Part shown: one piece after another, positions 1-8,148 of the stretch
Layout of the letters: each line of letters begins with the position of its first letter
How positions within the stretch are numbered: the stretch's first letter is position 1
Origin: an uncultured Prevotella sp.
GTDB lineage: Bacteria > Bacteroidota > Bacteroidia > Bacteroidales > Bacteroidaceae
Assembly (NCBI GenBank): GCA_946999045.1
Contig: CAMQBR010000012.1
Location: forward strand, 1-55,182
Reading direction: 5' to 3'
Length of the DNA: 55,182 nucleotides
Notes under the pieces: model-generated
Database searches by the model: none
What the model was told of the DNA's origin: nothing
What the model saw: only the letters and a program-made list of their open reading frames with translations
Position numbers and translations under genes: made by a program

Positions 1-57
1 TAGAGTTTATACTTGATAGAGCTGCTTCCGCAGTTTAATACTAAGATGTTCATTTTT

Positions 58-89
58 AGTTTGTCTGTTTTATAGTTTGTCTGTTTTAT
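58..89. repeat. Tandem duplication of a 16-bp unit
   Basis: The unit AGTTTGTCTGTTTTAT occurs twice head to tail (58-73 and 74-89), followed by a partial third start. It lies in gene-free sequence downstream of pta. No function is evident; it looks like a replication-slippage duplication. Confidence 0.8.
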
Positions 90-202
90 AGTTTTAGGAA
101 AGAGTGGGGAATTTGATTTTTACTTTGAACTTTATGCTTCGTTCTGTTGCATGAAATACACTATATTTTCTATAAAATATAGAAATTATAGATAAACTTG
201 TT

Positions 203-460
203 AAGGCAGGTTCTATAAATTACCACCGTAAAGTTTTTTATGTCAGTTTTTTTACGTTTTTTCATCTTATAGGCTCTTTTTGTATAAAACAGGCTGCGCC
301 TCAACAATTCAAACAAGTTTGATTGTATTCGGCTTGCTCCGTTTTTGGTTCAAATTGCTTGTTCGTTCAGTCGTATAGCTCACTATACTCCTTCACTCAA
401 ACCAAATTGCCCTCAAAAATAGTCTCACAATCTGTCAAAACTAATTGATAGAACCGCCTT
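203..460 (-). repeat. Full-length GGTTCTATAAATTA inverted-repeat element (subfamily I)
   Basis: This copy runs opposite to the reference copy at 19384-19646 and is almost identical along its whole length. It has the same TIRs, the same internal CTATAC/GTATAG hairpin, the palindrome CAAACTTGTTTG and the CAAGCCGAATACAATC block. One TIR reads gaTAGAACC with a substitution. There is no ORF of note. It lies downstream of pta. It is probably a non-autonomous MITE-like element and could act as a transcription terminator for pta; both roles are inferred. Confidence 0.85.
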
Positions 461-538
461 AATTGTATTCGGCTTGCACTGTTTTGGTTCAAAATGTAAG
501 TCAAAAATCTAACAAAGCTAAATTATAGAACCAGCCTT
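461..538 (-). repeat. Left-half copy of the inverted-repeat element, directly abutting the previous copy
   Basis: Read on the minus strand, this begins with AAGGCTGGTTCTATAATTTA, continues through TAGCTTTGTTAGATTTTTGAC and stops at GCAAGCCGAATACAAT, where it joins the left end of the 203-460 copy. The internal sequence (TTACATTTTGAACC) matches the other subfamily, seen at 17574 and 38331, so this is a separate truncated insertion and not a duplication of its neighbour. The rest of 1-583 holds nothing recognisable. Confidence 0.75.
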
Positions 539-583
539 AACTAATTGACTAATTAGCTTGTTGACTTCCCCCGAAAACAAAAA

Positions 584-1600
584 CTACTCTTCTTTTTTGG
601 CATTCTGTGCTTGACAAGCAGTGATAGCCACCATGTAGTAGATATCATCTACAGAACACCCACGACTAAGATCGTTAACAGGACGGGCAATACCTTGTAA
701 TATTGGACCAATAGCAATGGCGTTTCCTAAACGTTGAACCAATTTGTACCCAATATTACCAACCTCCAAGTTAGGAGCAATTAATACGTTGGCATTGCCA
801 GCAATAGCACTTCCTGGTGCTTTCTTTTGTCCTACCGACATTACCAAAGCAGCATCGGCTTGCAATTCACCATCAATCTTAAGTTGAGGATCACGCTGCT
901 TAGCCAGTTTAGTAGCTTCAGCAACTTTTGATACAACCTCATGAGAGGCACTACCTTTGGTAGAAAAACTTAACATAGCAACACGAGGTTCCTTAAAGCC
1001 AGCAACACTCTTGGCTGTTTCTGCTGTTGTAATTGCAATTTGAGCTAACTGGTCAACATTAGGAATAGGTGTAACTGCTACATCTCCCATTACCACAACC
1101 CCATTTTCTCCATACTCTTTAGCTTGCGTAATAAGTAACATAGCACCACTTACGCAAGTAATACCAGGAGCGCACTTGATAATTTGCAAAGCGGGGCGCA
1201 AAGTATCCCCCGTAGTACTTAATGCACCACTAATTTGTCCGTCGGCTTCTTGTGTCTTAATAATCATACAGCCAAGGTACAGTGGATTTTTAACCAACTC
1301 ACGAGCCTGCTCAACGGTCATGCCCTTTTTTTTACGAAGTTCAGCAAGTAATGTTGCATACTCTTCAGCTTTAGGATTGTTTAAGGGGTCAACAATTGTA
1401 GCTTTACCGATATTTGTGAGTCCACGAGCTTCAGCCAATTTGTGAATTTCGGCAGGATTACCAATCAAGATAATGTCTGCCATATCGTCTGCCAACACTC
1501 TATCAGCAGCACGAAGTGTGCGTTCTTCTGTTGCTTCAGGCAATACAATACGCTGTTTGTCTGCTTTAGCCTTTTCAACAATTTGATTTAATAAGTCCAT
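584..1600 (-). CDS. pta: Phosphate acetyltransferase
   Basis: This 338-residue protein interconverts acetyl-CoA plus phosphate with acetyl phosphate plus CoA, the first step of the Pta-AckA acetate pathway in the cytoplasm. The sequence is one PTA_PTB domain from start to end. It opens with the typical MDLLNQIVEKAKADKQRIVLPEA-type start and carries the conserved SGAMLL, GDVAV and GNANVLIAPNL blocks. The length fits the short class lacking the N-terminal DRTGG region. The start ATG at 1598-1600 is well placed. A possible -7 element TACATTTG lies at 1732-1739 on the minus strand without a clear -33 box. The usual partner ackA is not in the window and could lie further left. The downstream sequence is occupied by repeat elements. 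Confidence 0.95.
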   Translation of the reverse strand: MDLLNQIVEKAKADKQRIVLPEATEERTLRAADRVLADDMADIILIGNPAEIHKLAEARGLTNIGKATIVDPLNNPKAEEYATLLAELRKKKGMTVEQARELVKNPLYLGCMIIKTQEADGQISGALSTTGDTLRPALQIIKCAPGITCVSGAMLLITQAKEYGENGVVVMGDVAVTPIPNVDQLAQIAITTAETAKSVAGFKEPRVAMLSFSTKGSASHEVVSKVAEATKLAKQRDPQLKIDGELQADAALVMSVGQKKAPGSAIAGNANVLIAPNLEVGNIGYKLVQRLGNAIAIGPILQGIARPVNDLSRGCSVDDIYYMVAITACQAQNAKKEE

Positions 1601-1821
1601 TCTATTGTTTTGTTAGTATCTAATTTCTTTCATAACGACAGTTATATAACCATCTACCAAAGAGGAAAGGGCGTTTTAATAAAATTTTTAGGATAAAACG
1701 AACTCCTTACGCTACATATTGCAAATGTAGTAAATATTATTGATATAACTACCTAATATAACTAAAAAAGCAAAATAAGGTTTGTATTTGTTCCAAAATA
1801 TATTGTTGATTTCAAAAGAAA

Positions 1822-1848
1822 CAACACATCTCAAAAAGAAATGTGTTG
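1822..1848 (-). terminator. Hairpin terminator of rnr
   Basis: CAACACAT (1822-1829) pairs with ATGTGTTG (1841-1848). On the minus strand the stem comes just after the rnr stop and is followed by a T-rich run (TTTCTTTTG), as expected of an intrinsic terminator. Confidence 0.65.
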
Positions 1849-1854
1849 CCATGG

Positions 1855-4050
1855 TTAATCAGCTAACGTAAAATCAAGCTGTTTCTTTTCTACATTTGCT
1901 TGGGCAACTTCTATTCGAATAGCATCGCCTAATTGATATTTATGATGATGACGCTTGCCTACCAAGCAATAATTCTTTTCGTCAAATACGTAATAATCAT
2001 CATCCAAATCACGCATGGGTACCATACCTTCGCAGTGGTTTTGGTCTATTTCGCAATAAATGCCATAACTCTGTATACCGCTAATGTGTGCATCAAACAC
2101 CTCACCGACGAATTGTCCCATAAATTCTACCATCTTATATTTTACAGAATCTCGCTCAGCATTGGCAGCAATCTGTTCCATATCAGAACTATGTTTACAC
2201 AATTCTTCGTAATGGTCTTTATTGGCACTGCGCCCACCTTGTGCATATCGTGTTAACAAACGATGAACCATTATGTCTGGATAACGGCGAATAGGCGATG
2301 TAAAATGTGTATAATACTCAAATGCCAAGCCAAAATGCCCTATGTTATGAATGGTATATTTAGCTTTCATCATGGACCTTAGAGCTACAGTTTGTATCAA
2401 CTTTTGTTCTTTTCTACCCTCTACATCGTCCATTAACTTGTTTAAGCTGCGAGCCGTTTCGCCCTTTGTACCCGCAGTCTTAATTTTATAGCCAAACTTT
2501 ACTATAAAGTTTTTCAGCGTTTCCAATTTCTGTGGGTCAGGATTGTCGTGTACACGATAAGGCAGGGTTTTAGGCTTCTTGCCCTTTTTTACCTTGCCCA
2601 CGCTCTCGGCTACGGTACGATTAGCCAGCAACATAAACTCTTCGATAAGTTTGTTAGCATCTTTCGACCGCTTAAAATAACAGCGAACAGGTTTACCATG
2701 ATCATCTATATCAAAGCGAAGTTCTTCATTTTCAAACTTTACCGCACCATTTTTGAATCTTGTGGCACGTAACTTTTTTGCCAATTTGTCCAGCATAATT
2801 AGTTCGTTGGCATATTCTCCCTTATATCCTTCCTTTCCTGGAGCTGGCGTCGGCATACCCAATCCGTCTTTTACCCCATTATCTTCTAATAGTTGTTGCA
2901 CCTCTTCGTAAGCATATCTGCGTTTACTCTCAATTACGGTATGCACAATGCGCGAATGTTTTACATTGCCCTCCTCATCTATATTGAAGATAACACTGTA
3001 ACAAAGTTTTTCTTCATTGGGCCGAAGAGAACAAATAAAGTTGCACAAACGCTCGGGAAGCATTGGGATAGTACGGTCAACTAAGTATATAGAAGTGGCT
3101 CTCTTTTGCGCTTCTTTGTCGATGACAGAATTTTCTGTAACATAATGAGAGACATCAGCTATGTGTACACCCACCTCCCATAAGCCTTTTTCTAACTGCC
3201 TAATTGATAAAGCATCATCAAAGTCTTTGGCATCTTTAGGATCAATAGTACAAGTAAACACCCCTCTAAAATCCTCTCTTTCAGCCACATCTTGCTCTGT
3301 TATCTCACCAGTTATTTTCTCGGCAGCCTGTTCTACCTTTGCAGGATACTTGTAAGGTAATCCGTATTGAGCTAATATGGTGTTCATTTCTACATCATTA
3401 TCACCCGTCTTACCCAAAACATCTACCACCTCTCCTACAATATTCTTATGTTCTGGTGATGCCCATTGGGTAACTTTAACAATAGCTTTATCTCCCGTTT
3501 TACCACCTTTCAACTTGCTTTTTGGTATCAATATATCGTGTACAAAGATGTTTTCTTGCGTAACAAGGTAGGCATAGCTTTTTTCTACCTGTAGCCTTCC
3601 TACAAACTGCGTCTTAGCTCTCTGCAATATTTCAATAACTTGAGCTTCTTTTATATGATGTTGTCTGCGTGCCATGAGCGATATCTTTACTTTGTCCCCA
3701 TTGCAAGCTGACATAGAATTGCGCTCTGAAACAAAGATAGATTCATCGCTGCCTTCAGGGGTAACCACATTTTTTCCATTGCCTTTGCGCTTAAATATGC
3801 CCTCAACAATCTGTCCCATTTGGTTAAGACGATATTGATTATCAGCAACACGAGTCAACCAGTCGTTCCACTCCATGTCTTCCATAATGTCTATGGCGAG
3901 CATTTTTAGCGGATGTGTATCTAATTTTAATGTGCGGAATATATCTTTGATACTGAACGTTTGTCTAGGATGCTTTGTGAAAAAGCTAACTATCTTTTCA
4001 CTTAACACTTTCTTGGACATTCGTTTTCCTCCTTTTTTATCTTTTCCCAT
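1855..4050 (-). CDS. rnr: Ribonuclease R (RNB/VacB family 3'-5' exoribonuclease)
   Basis: The product degrades structured RNA processively from the 3' end in the cytoplasm. The 731 residues show an N-terminal winged-helix region, cold-shock/OB domains, the RNB catalytic domain with the metal-binding TIDPKDAKDFDDAL motif near residue 275, and a C-terminal S1 domain followed by a short tail. The open frame continues upstream to 4080. I chose the ATG at 4050 because MGKDKKGGKR resembles the start of Bacteroidetes RNase R. An alternative ATG at 4020 is preceded by AGGAGG seven bases away, so a shorter form is possible. It is transcribed divergently from the reductase at 4230. Confidence 0.93.
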   Translation of the reverse strand: MGKDKKGGKRMSKKVLSEKIVSFFTKHPRQTFSIKDIFRTLKLDTHPLKMLAIDIMEDMEWNDWLTRVADNQYRLNQMGQIVEGIFKRKGNGKNVVTPEGSDESIFVSERNSMSACNGDKVKISLMARRQHHIKEAQVIEILQRAKTQFVGRLQVEKSYAYLVTQENIFVHDILIPKSKLKGGKTGDKAIVKVTQWASPEHKNIVGEVVDVLGKTGDNDVEMNTILAQYGLPYKYPAKVEQAAEKITGEITEQDVAEREDFRGVFTCTIDPKDAKDFDDALSIRQLEKGLWEVGVHIADVSHYVTENSVIDKEAQKRATSIYLVDRTIPMLPERLCNFICSLRPNEEKLCYSVIFNIDEEGNVKHSRIVHTVIESKRRYAYEEVQQLLEDNGVKDGLGMPTPAPGKEGYKGEYANELIMLDKLAKKLRATRFKNGAVKFENEELRFDIDDHGKPVRCYFKRSKDANKLIEEFMLLANRTVAESVGKVKKGKKPKTLPYRVHDNPDPQKLETLKNFIVKFGYKIKTAGTKGETARSLNKLMDDVEGRKEQKLIQTVALRSMMKAKYTIHNIGHFGLAFEYYTHFTSPIRRYPDIMVHRLLTRYAQGGRSANKDHYEELCKHSSDMEQIAANAERDSVKYKMVEFMGQFVGEVFDAHISGIQSYGIYCEIDQNHCEGMVPMRDLDDDYYVFDEKNYCLVGKRHHHKYQLGDAIRIEVAQANVEKKQLDFTLAD

Positions 4051-4168
4051 AACGTATTGTGTTTTTAGATGGCTGTGCAAATAACCACCGATATAAAATA
4101 TATCTTATTGCAAATTAACAAAAAAGAATTGATAAACGCATACTTCATTACGAATATTTTGCATTAAA

Positions 4169-4199
4169 TTTGTGTTTCTCAGATAATTCTGTAACTTTG
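4169..4199 (+). promoter_or_regulatory. Bacteroidetes-type promoter for the reductase/PAP2 pair
   Basis: TTTG (4169-4172) is followed after 19 bases by TAACTTTG (4192-4199), matching the Bacteroidetes primary sigma consensus TTTG-N19-21-TAnnTTTG. Transcription would begin near 4206, which rules out the ATG at 4170 and supports the start at 4230. Confidence 0.75.
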
Positions 4200-4229
4200 C
4201 AGATCTATTATTGTACAATTTATCATACA

Positions 4230-5225
4230 ATGAGTATACTTATCACTGGTGCAAGTGGCTTTATTGGCAGTTATATTGTAGCCGAAGCCTTACAACGGGA
4301 TATGGAGGTATGGGCTGCTGTGAGACCTTCCAGTTCGCGCAAATATCTCCAAGACAAGCGTATTCATTTTATTGAGCTTGATTTATCATCCGAAGAGCGA
4401 TTAACAGAGCAGCTTCGTGGATACACATTTGATTATGTGATACATGCGGCTGGTGTTACTAAATGTGTGCATAAAGATGACTTTTATCAAGTAAATACAT
4501 TGGGAACTCAGCACTTAGTCAATGCGCTTTTACGACTTCACGTACCCCTTAAACGCTTTGTGTACATTAGTACGTTAGGGGTTTATGGTGCTATAAAAGA
4601 ACAAATGCCTTACACCGAGATTGAAGAAAATGACATACCCCAACCTAATACGGCATACGGCAAAAGCAAACTGGCTGCAGAAAGGTTTCTTGACAGTATC
4701 GGAAACGACTTTCCTTATGTGATATTACGCCCCACTGGTGTGTATGGTCCGCATGAGAAAGACTACTTCTTAATGGTAAAGAGTATAAAAAATCATATTG
4801 ATTTTAGTGTAGGTTTTCAGCAACAAGACATTACGTTTGTGTATGTACAGGATGTGGTGATAGCTGTTTTTCTGGCTTTGGACAGAGGTAAAAGTGGTAG
4901 AAAATACTTTTTAACGGATGGAGATGTTTATCACTCGAATGCTTTTAGCAAACTCGTCAAAAAAACGTTGGGAAATCCATGGTGCTTACATCTGCAAATG
5001 CCCATAGCTTTGTTGCATATTGTTACCACCATTGGCGAACGTATAGCACACTTAACAGGTAAAGCTGTTACACTTAATAACGATAAATATAATATTTTAC
5101 GACAACGAAATTGGCGATGTAACATAGAACCTACAGTCGATGAATTGGGTTATCATCCGCAATACCCATTGGAGAAAGGGGTACAACTTACCATTCGATG
5201 GTATCAAGATAACCATTGGTTATAA
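4230..5225 (+). CDS. NAD(P)-dependent epimerase/reductase (extended SDR), lipid-related candidate
   Basis: The 331-residue protein is an extended short-chain dehydrogenase. The cofactor motif TGASGFIG starts near residue 6, an IHAAGVTK block follows, and the catalytic YGKSK (Tyr-x-x-x-Lys) lies near residue 150. The substrate cannot be read from the sequence. The next gene, 40 bp downstream, is a PAP2/IPC-synthase-like membrane enzyme. A Bacteroides SDR of this general kind has been reported as 3-ketosphinganine reductase, so a role in sphingolipid synthesis is a reasonable hypothesis. A nucleotide-sugar epimerase is the alternative. The start was chosen because the upstream in-frame ATG at 4170 overlaps the promoter. 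Confidence 0.8.
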   Translation: MSILITGASGFIGSYIVAEALQRDMEVWAAVRPSSSRKYLQDKRIHFIELDLSSEERLTEQLRGYTFDYVIHAAGVTKCVHKDDFYQVNTLGTQHLVNALLRLHVPLKRFVYISTLGVYGAIKEQMPYTEIEENDIPQPNTAYGKSKLAAERFLDSIGNDFPYVILRPTGVYGPHEKDYFLMVKSIKNHIDFSVGFQQQDITFVYVQDVVIAVFLALDRGKSGRKYFLTDGDVYHSNAFSKLVKKTLGNPWCLHLQMPIALLHIVTTIGERIAHLTGKAVTLNNDKYNILRQRNWRCNIEPTVDELGYHPQYPLEKGVQLTIRWYQDNHWL

Positions 5226-5265
5226 CTTTTGTTCTGTGTTATAAATAAGGTATTTTATTAAAAAA

Positions 5266-6234
5266 ATGAAGCACTTTGTTTCAAGTCTGTTTAAGATTGA
5301 GAATAAACCCAAACGCGGATTATTACCCGTAGAATGGGCAATGTTTGGCTATATGGGCTTTACGCTCATCATGATATTTTTTACTTATACTAAATTAGTA
5401 AATCCGAATGCCATGCTCATGGGGCGCATACAAATAGCTGCCATGACCATTGCTTTGTGGGGAGTATACCGCTTGCTGCCTTGCTCGCTAACTCGTGCCA
5501 TTCGTATTTTTACACAAATGGGATTACTGGCATGGTGGTATCCAGACACATACGAGCTTAACAGAGTGCTACCTAACCTTGATTACTTATTGGCTACGTG
5601 GGAGCATTTATTGTTTGGTATGCAGCCAGCACTAACTTTTGTGCAGCATTTCTCATCACCTATTATTAGCGAACTTATGGATATGGGTTACGCATCGTAC
5701 TATCCTATGATAGTAGCGGTAGGACTTTTTTATTTCTTCTACAGACAGAAAGAGTTCCAGCGTTGTACCTTTGTCATCACTACTGCATTTTTTTTATATT
5801 ACGCTATCTACGATTTACTGCCCATTGTGGGGCCCACTTTCTATTTTAAGGCAATAGGATTAAATAATGTAGTAAAGGGTATCTACCCCAATGTATACGA
5901 TTATTTCAATTTCCATCAAGACTGTCTTATCGCCCCAGGCTATCAAAATGGCATATTTTATCATTTAGTAGAAAGTGCAAAAGCTGCAGGCGAACGTCCT
6001 ACGGCAGCTTTCCCCAGTTCTCATGTTGGCATCTCTACTATTTGTATGTTACTTGCATGGCATAGCAAAAACAAGTATTTGCTGTATATTATGTTACCTT
6101 TTTATTTTTTCTTGTGCTTGGCAACAGTGTATATTCAAGCCCATTATACCATTGATGCTATAGCAGGACTTATTACGGGCTTTGTTTTCTATATTGTATT
6201 GATACTTCTAAGTAGACGAATGCAGTTGAAATAA
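5266..6234 (+). CDS. PAP2-superfamily membrane phosphotransferase, inositol phosphorylceramide synthase-like
   Basis: This 322-residue integral membrane protein has about six hydrophobic segments. Its PAP2_3-type motifs are LPIVGPTFYF in the middle, AAFPSSHVG near residue 250 and AHYTIDAIAGL close to the C-terminus. The two histidines are the expected catalytic pair for phosphate or phospho-headgroup transfer at the membrane. The GPTFYF/PSSHVG/HYTIDA combination resembles the Aur1/IPC-synthase branch more than simple phosphatidate phosphatases. It is probably co-transcribed with the SDR gene 40 bp upstream. A plain lipid phosphatase cannot be excluded. Confidence 0.75.
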   Translation: MKHFVSSLFKIENKPKRGLLPVEWAMFGYMGFTLIMIFFTYTKLVNPNAMLMGRIQIAAMTIALWGVYRLLPCSLTRAIRIFTQMGLLAWWYPDTYELNRVLPNLDYLLATWEHLLFGMQPALTFVQHFSSPIISELMDMGYASYYPMIVAVGLFYFFYRQKEFQRCTFVITTAFFLYYAIYDLLPIVGPTFYFKAIGLNNVVKGIYPNVYDYFNFHQDCLIAPGYQNGIFYHLVESAKAAGERPTAAFPSSHVGISTICMLLAWHSKNKYLLYIMLPFYFFLCLATVYIQAHYTIDAIAGLITGFVFYIVLILLSRRMQLK

Positions 6235-6441
6235 CAATGGATGTTGCTAACTTTGGCTTCATATTTCTTCCATCATGTTAATACAAAATAAATAGAGTTC
6301 AAAGCGGTTAATTAAATATAAATTGGTTGCAAATATACTTTACTTTCTTGTTTTTGTACCTATATTTGCGTATATATTTCCTTACATTAAGGTGTATGAT
6401 TGAATAACAATGAAGAATATTAAAACTTAAACAAGATAAAT

Positions 6442-7305
6442 ATGAAAAAGAAAAACGTATTGATACTACCTTTGTTAGCAACAGCTTTGTTAGTAACAAG
6501 TTGTGTTAGCAAAAAGGATTTGGTAAATTGCCAAACCGAAAATCAACAGTTAACAAATAGTTATCAAACAGCTAAAGAGCAGTTGGCTGCATCACAGGCT
6601 CGTGTTGCGTCTTTAGAAGAGCAACTCTCTCAGATGAAAGGCGATTACGCTTCACTACAAAAGTCGTTGGATAAGAGTTTGGTTAATACCAATTCTAACA
6701 ACCTTAACATCTCTAAGTTAGTTGATCAGATTAACGCATCTAACCAGTACATCCGCCATTTGGTAGAGGTAAAGACTAAGTCTGATTCGCTTAATGTGGT
6801 ACTTACCAATAATCTTACACGATCTTTGAGTCGTGAAGAATTAAAAGAGGTAGATGTACAGGTATTAAAAGGTGTGGTATACATCAGTTTAGCTGACAAT
6901 ATGTTGTACAAAAGCGGTTCGTATGAAATCAACGATCGTGCTGCAGAAACACTGAGCAAAATTGCAAAAATCATCATGGACTATAAAGACTACGATGTGT
7001 TGGTAGAGGGCAATACCGATAATGTGCCTGTTAATCAAAACAGTACTTTGATGAAAAATATTCGTAACAACTGGGACTTGTCTACGCTTCGTGCATCAAG
7101 TGTTGTACAATTCTTGCAAACTCATTATGGTGTAGATCCTAAGCGCATGACCGCTGGAGGACGTGGAGAGTACAATCCATTGACTTCCAATAATACAGAG
7201 TTGGGTAGACAGCGTAATCGTCGAACTCAGATTATCATTACACCGAAACTTGACCAGTTCATGGACTTGATAAATGAAGCACCTGCACAGACAAAAGAAC
7301 AATAA
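6442..7305 (+). CDS. OmpA-family outer-membrane lipoprotein with coiled coil
   Basis: The 287-residue protein starts with a lipoprotein signal (hydrophobic LLATALLVTSC, acylated Cys near residue 21). A heptad-rich coiled coil follows at about residues 28-110. The C-terminal OmpA/MotB peptidoglycan-binding domain (about 140-275) contains VEGNTDNVPV, DLSTLRASSVV and the conserved RRTQIII end. It likely anchors the outer membrane to peptidoglycan. It is a single-gene unit closed by a strong terminator. A possible -7 element TATATTTG lies at 6361-6368. Confidence 0.85.
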   Translation: MKKKNVLILPLLATALLVTSCVSKKDLVNCQTENQQLTNSYQTAKEQLAASQARVASLEEQLSQMKGDYASLQKSLDKSLVNTNSNNLNISKLVDQINASNQYIRHLVEVKTKSDSLNVVLTNNLTRSLSREELKEVDVQVLKGVVYISLADNMLYKSGSYEINDRAAETLSKIAKIIMDYKDYDVLVEGNTDNVPVNQNSTLMKNIRNNWDLSTLRASSVVQFLQTHYGVDPKRMTAGGRGEYNPLTSNNTELGRQRNRRTQIIITPKLDQFMDLINEAPAQTKEQ

Positions 7306-7338
7306 TATATTGTAGATGTATGGTTAGTTAGAGGAATG

Positions 7339-7407
7339 GCCTTGACTGATTTTGAATTGTTTATTATTACTTGTAAATTCAAAATCAGACAAGGCTGTTT
7401 TTTTTTT
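7339..7407 (+). terminator. Strong intrinsic terminator after the OmpA-like gene
   Basis: GCCTTG (7339-7344) pairs with CAAGGC (7390-7395), and GATTTTGAATT (7348-7358) pairs with AATTCAAAATC (7376-7386), giving about 17 bp of stem. A run of ten T residues follows from 7398. An in-frame ATG at 7336 falls inside this hairpin, so it is not a real start for the response regulator. Confidence 0.9.
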
Positions 7408-7440
7408 GAAATTATCTATGAAACTATAGATAGAAGATAT

Positions 7441-8148
7441 ATGATGATACCACAAATACTTATTGTAGAAGATGAACAAAGAGTTGCAGATTTGCTGAAG
7501 GTGGGCATTGAGGAACACGGCTACGAGGTAATGGTGGCCTATGACGGAATGATGGGCTTGCAGCTCTTCAATACATATGACTTCAAATTGATAATATCCG
7601 ACATCATCCTGCCAAAACTTGATGGATTTGATTTATGCAAGGAGATACGGACGAAAAACAAGCATATTCCTATTCTCATGCTGACCGCTTTGGGTACTAC
7701 TGATGATAAATTAGAGGGATTTGACGTGGGTGCGGATGATTACATGGTAAAACCTTTCGACTTGCGTGAACTGGTGGCGCGCATGAAGGTATTGTTGAAG
7801 CGCAACAGCAGCCAGATAGACGAAAATGAGGGGAAGGCGGTTGACATCGTATATGCTGACTTACAAATAAACCCTAATCTGCATGAATGTAAACGAGGTG
7901 GTGTCGCCATAAAACTAACGCCTAAGGAATATAACTTGTTGAAATACATGATGCTGCATGCCGATAGAATTATCCCGCGAACAGAAATTGCTGAAGAGGT
8001 ATGGGGCACTCATTTTGATACTGGCACTAATTTCATAGATGTGTACATCAATTATCTAAGAAAAAAAATAGACCGGAGTTTTCCCGTAAAGCTCATACAT
8101 ACCAAGCCAGGCATAGGTTTCGTGCTGACCGATAAGCAAGTTTTATGA
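7441..8148 (+). CDS. OmpR-family response regulator
   Basis: This 235-residue cytoplasmic regulator has a receiver domain with phospho-acceptor Asp54 (IISDIILP), acidic pocket ED at 10-11 and Lys104 (MVKPFD). A C-terminal winged-helix DNA-binding domain follows (KLTPKEYNLL ... EVWG ... VYINYLRKKID). The frame opens further upstream, but that region is the terminator of the preceding gene, so I start at the ATG of 7441 (a second ATG follows at 7444). It overlaps the kinase gene by 4 bp (ATGA). The setting suggests control of the neighbouring mgtA-porin pair, which is not proven. It resembles CusR/heavy-metal-type regulators. Confidence 0.92.
   Translation: MMIPQILIVEDEQRVADLLKVGIEEHGYEVMVAYDGMMGLQLFNTYDFKLIISDIILPKLDGFDLCKEIRTKNKHIPILMLTALGTTDDKLEGFDVGADDYMVKPFDLRELVARMKVLLKRNSSQIDENEGKAVDIVYADLQINPNLHECKRGGVAIKLTPKEYNLLKYMMLHADRIIPRTEIAEEVWGTHFDTGTNFIDVYINYLRKKIDRSFPVKLIHTKPGIGFVLTDKQVL

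Noticed and set aside
4018..4035. rnr start at 4020 with a strong AGGAGG site
   Set aside because: Kept as an alternative only; the G/A-rich bases also encode a KKGGKR segment that I recall from Bacteroidetes RNase R N-termini.
4170..4229. Longer N-terminus for the SDR gene starting at ATG 4170
   Set aside because: The promoter TTTG-N19-TAACTTTG lies over this segment and the extension has no SDR similarity.
7336..7440. N-terminal extension of the response regulator
   Set aside because: It is the translation of the intrinsic terminator of the preceding gene; the receiver domain starts at 7441.
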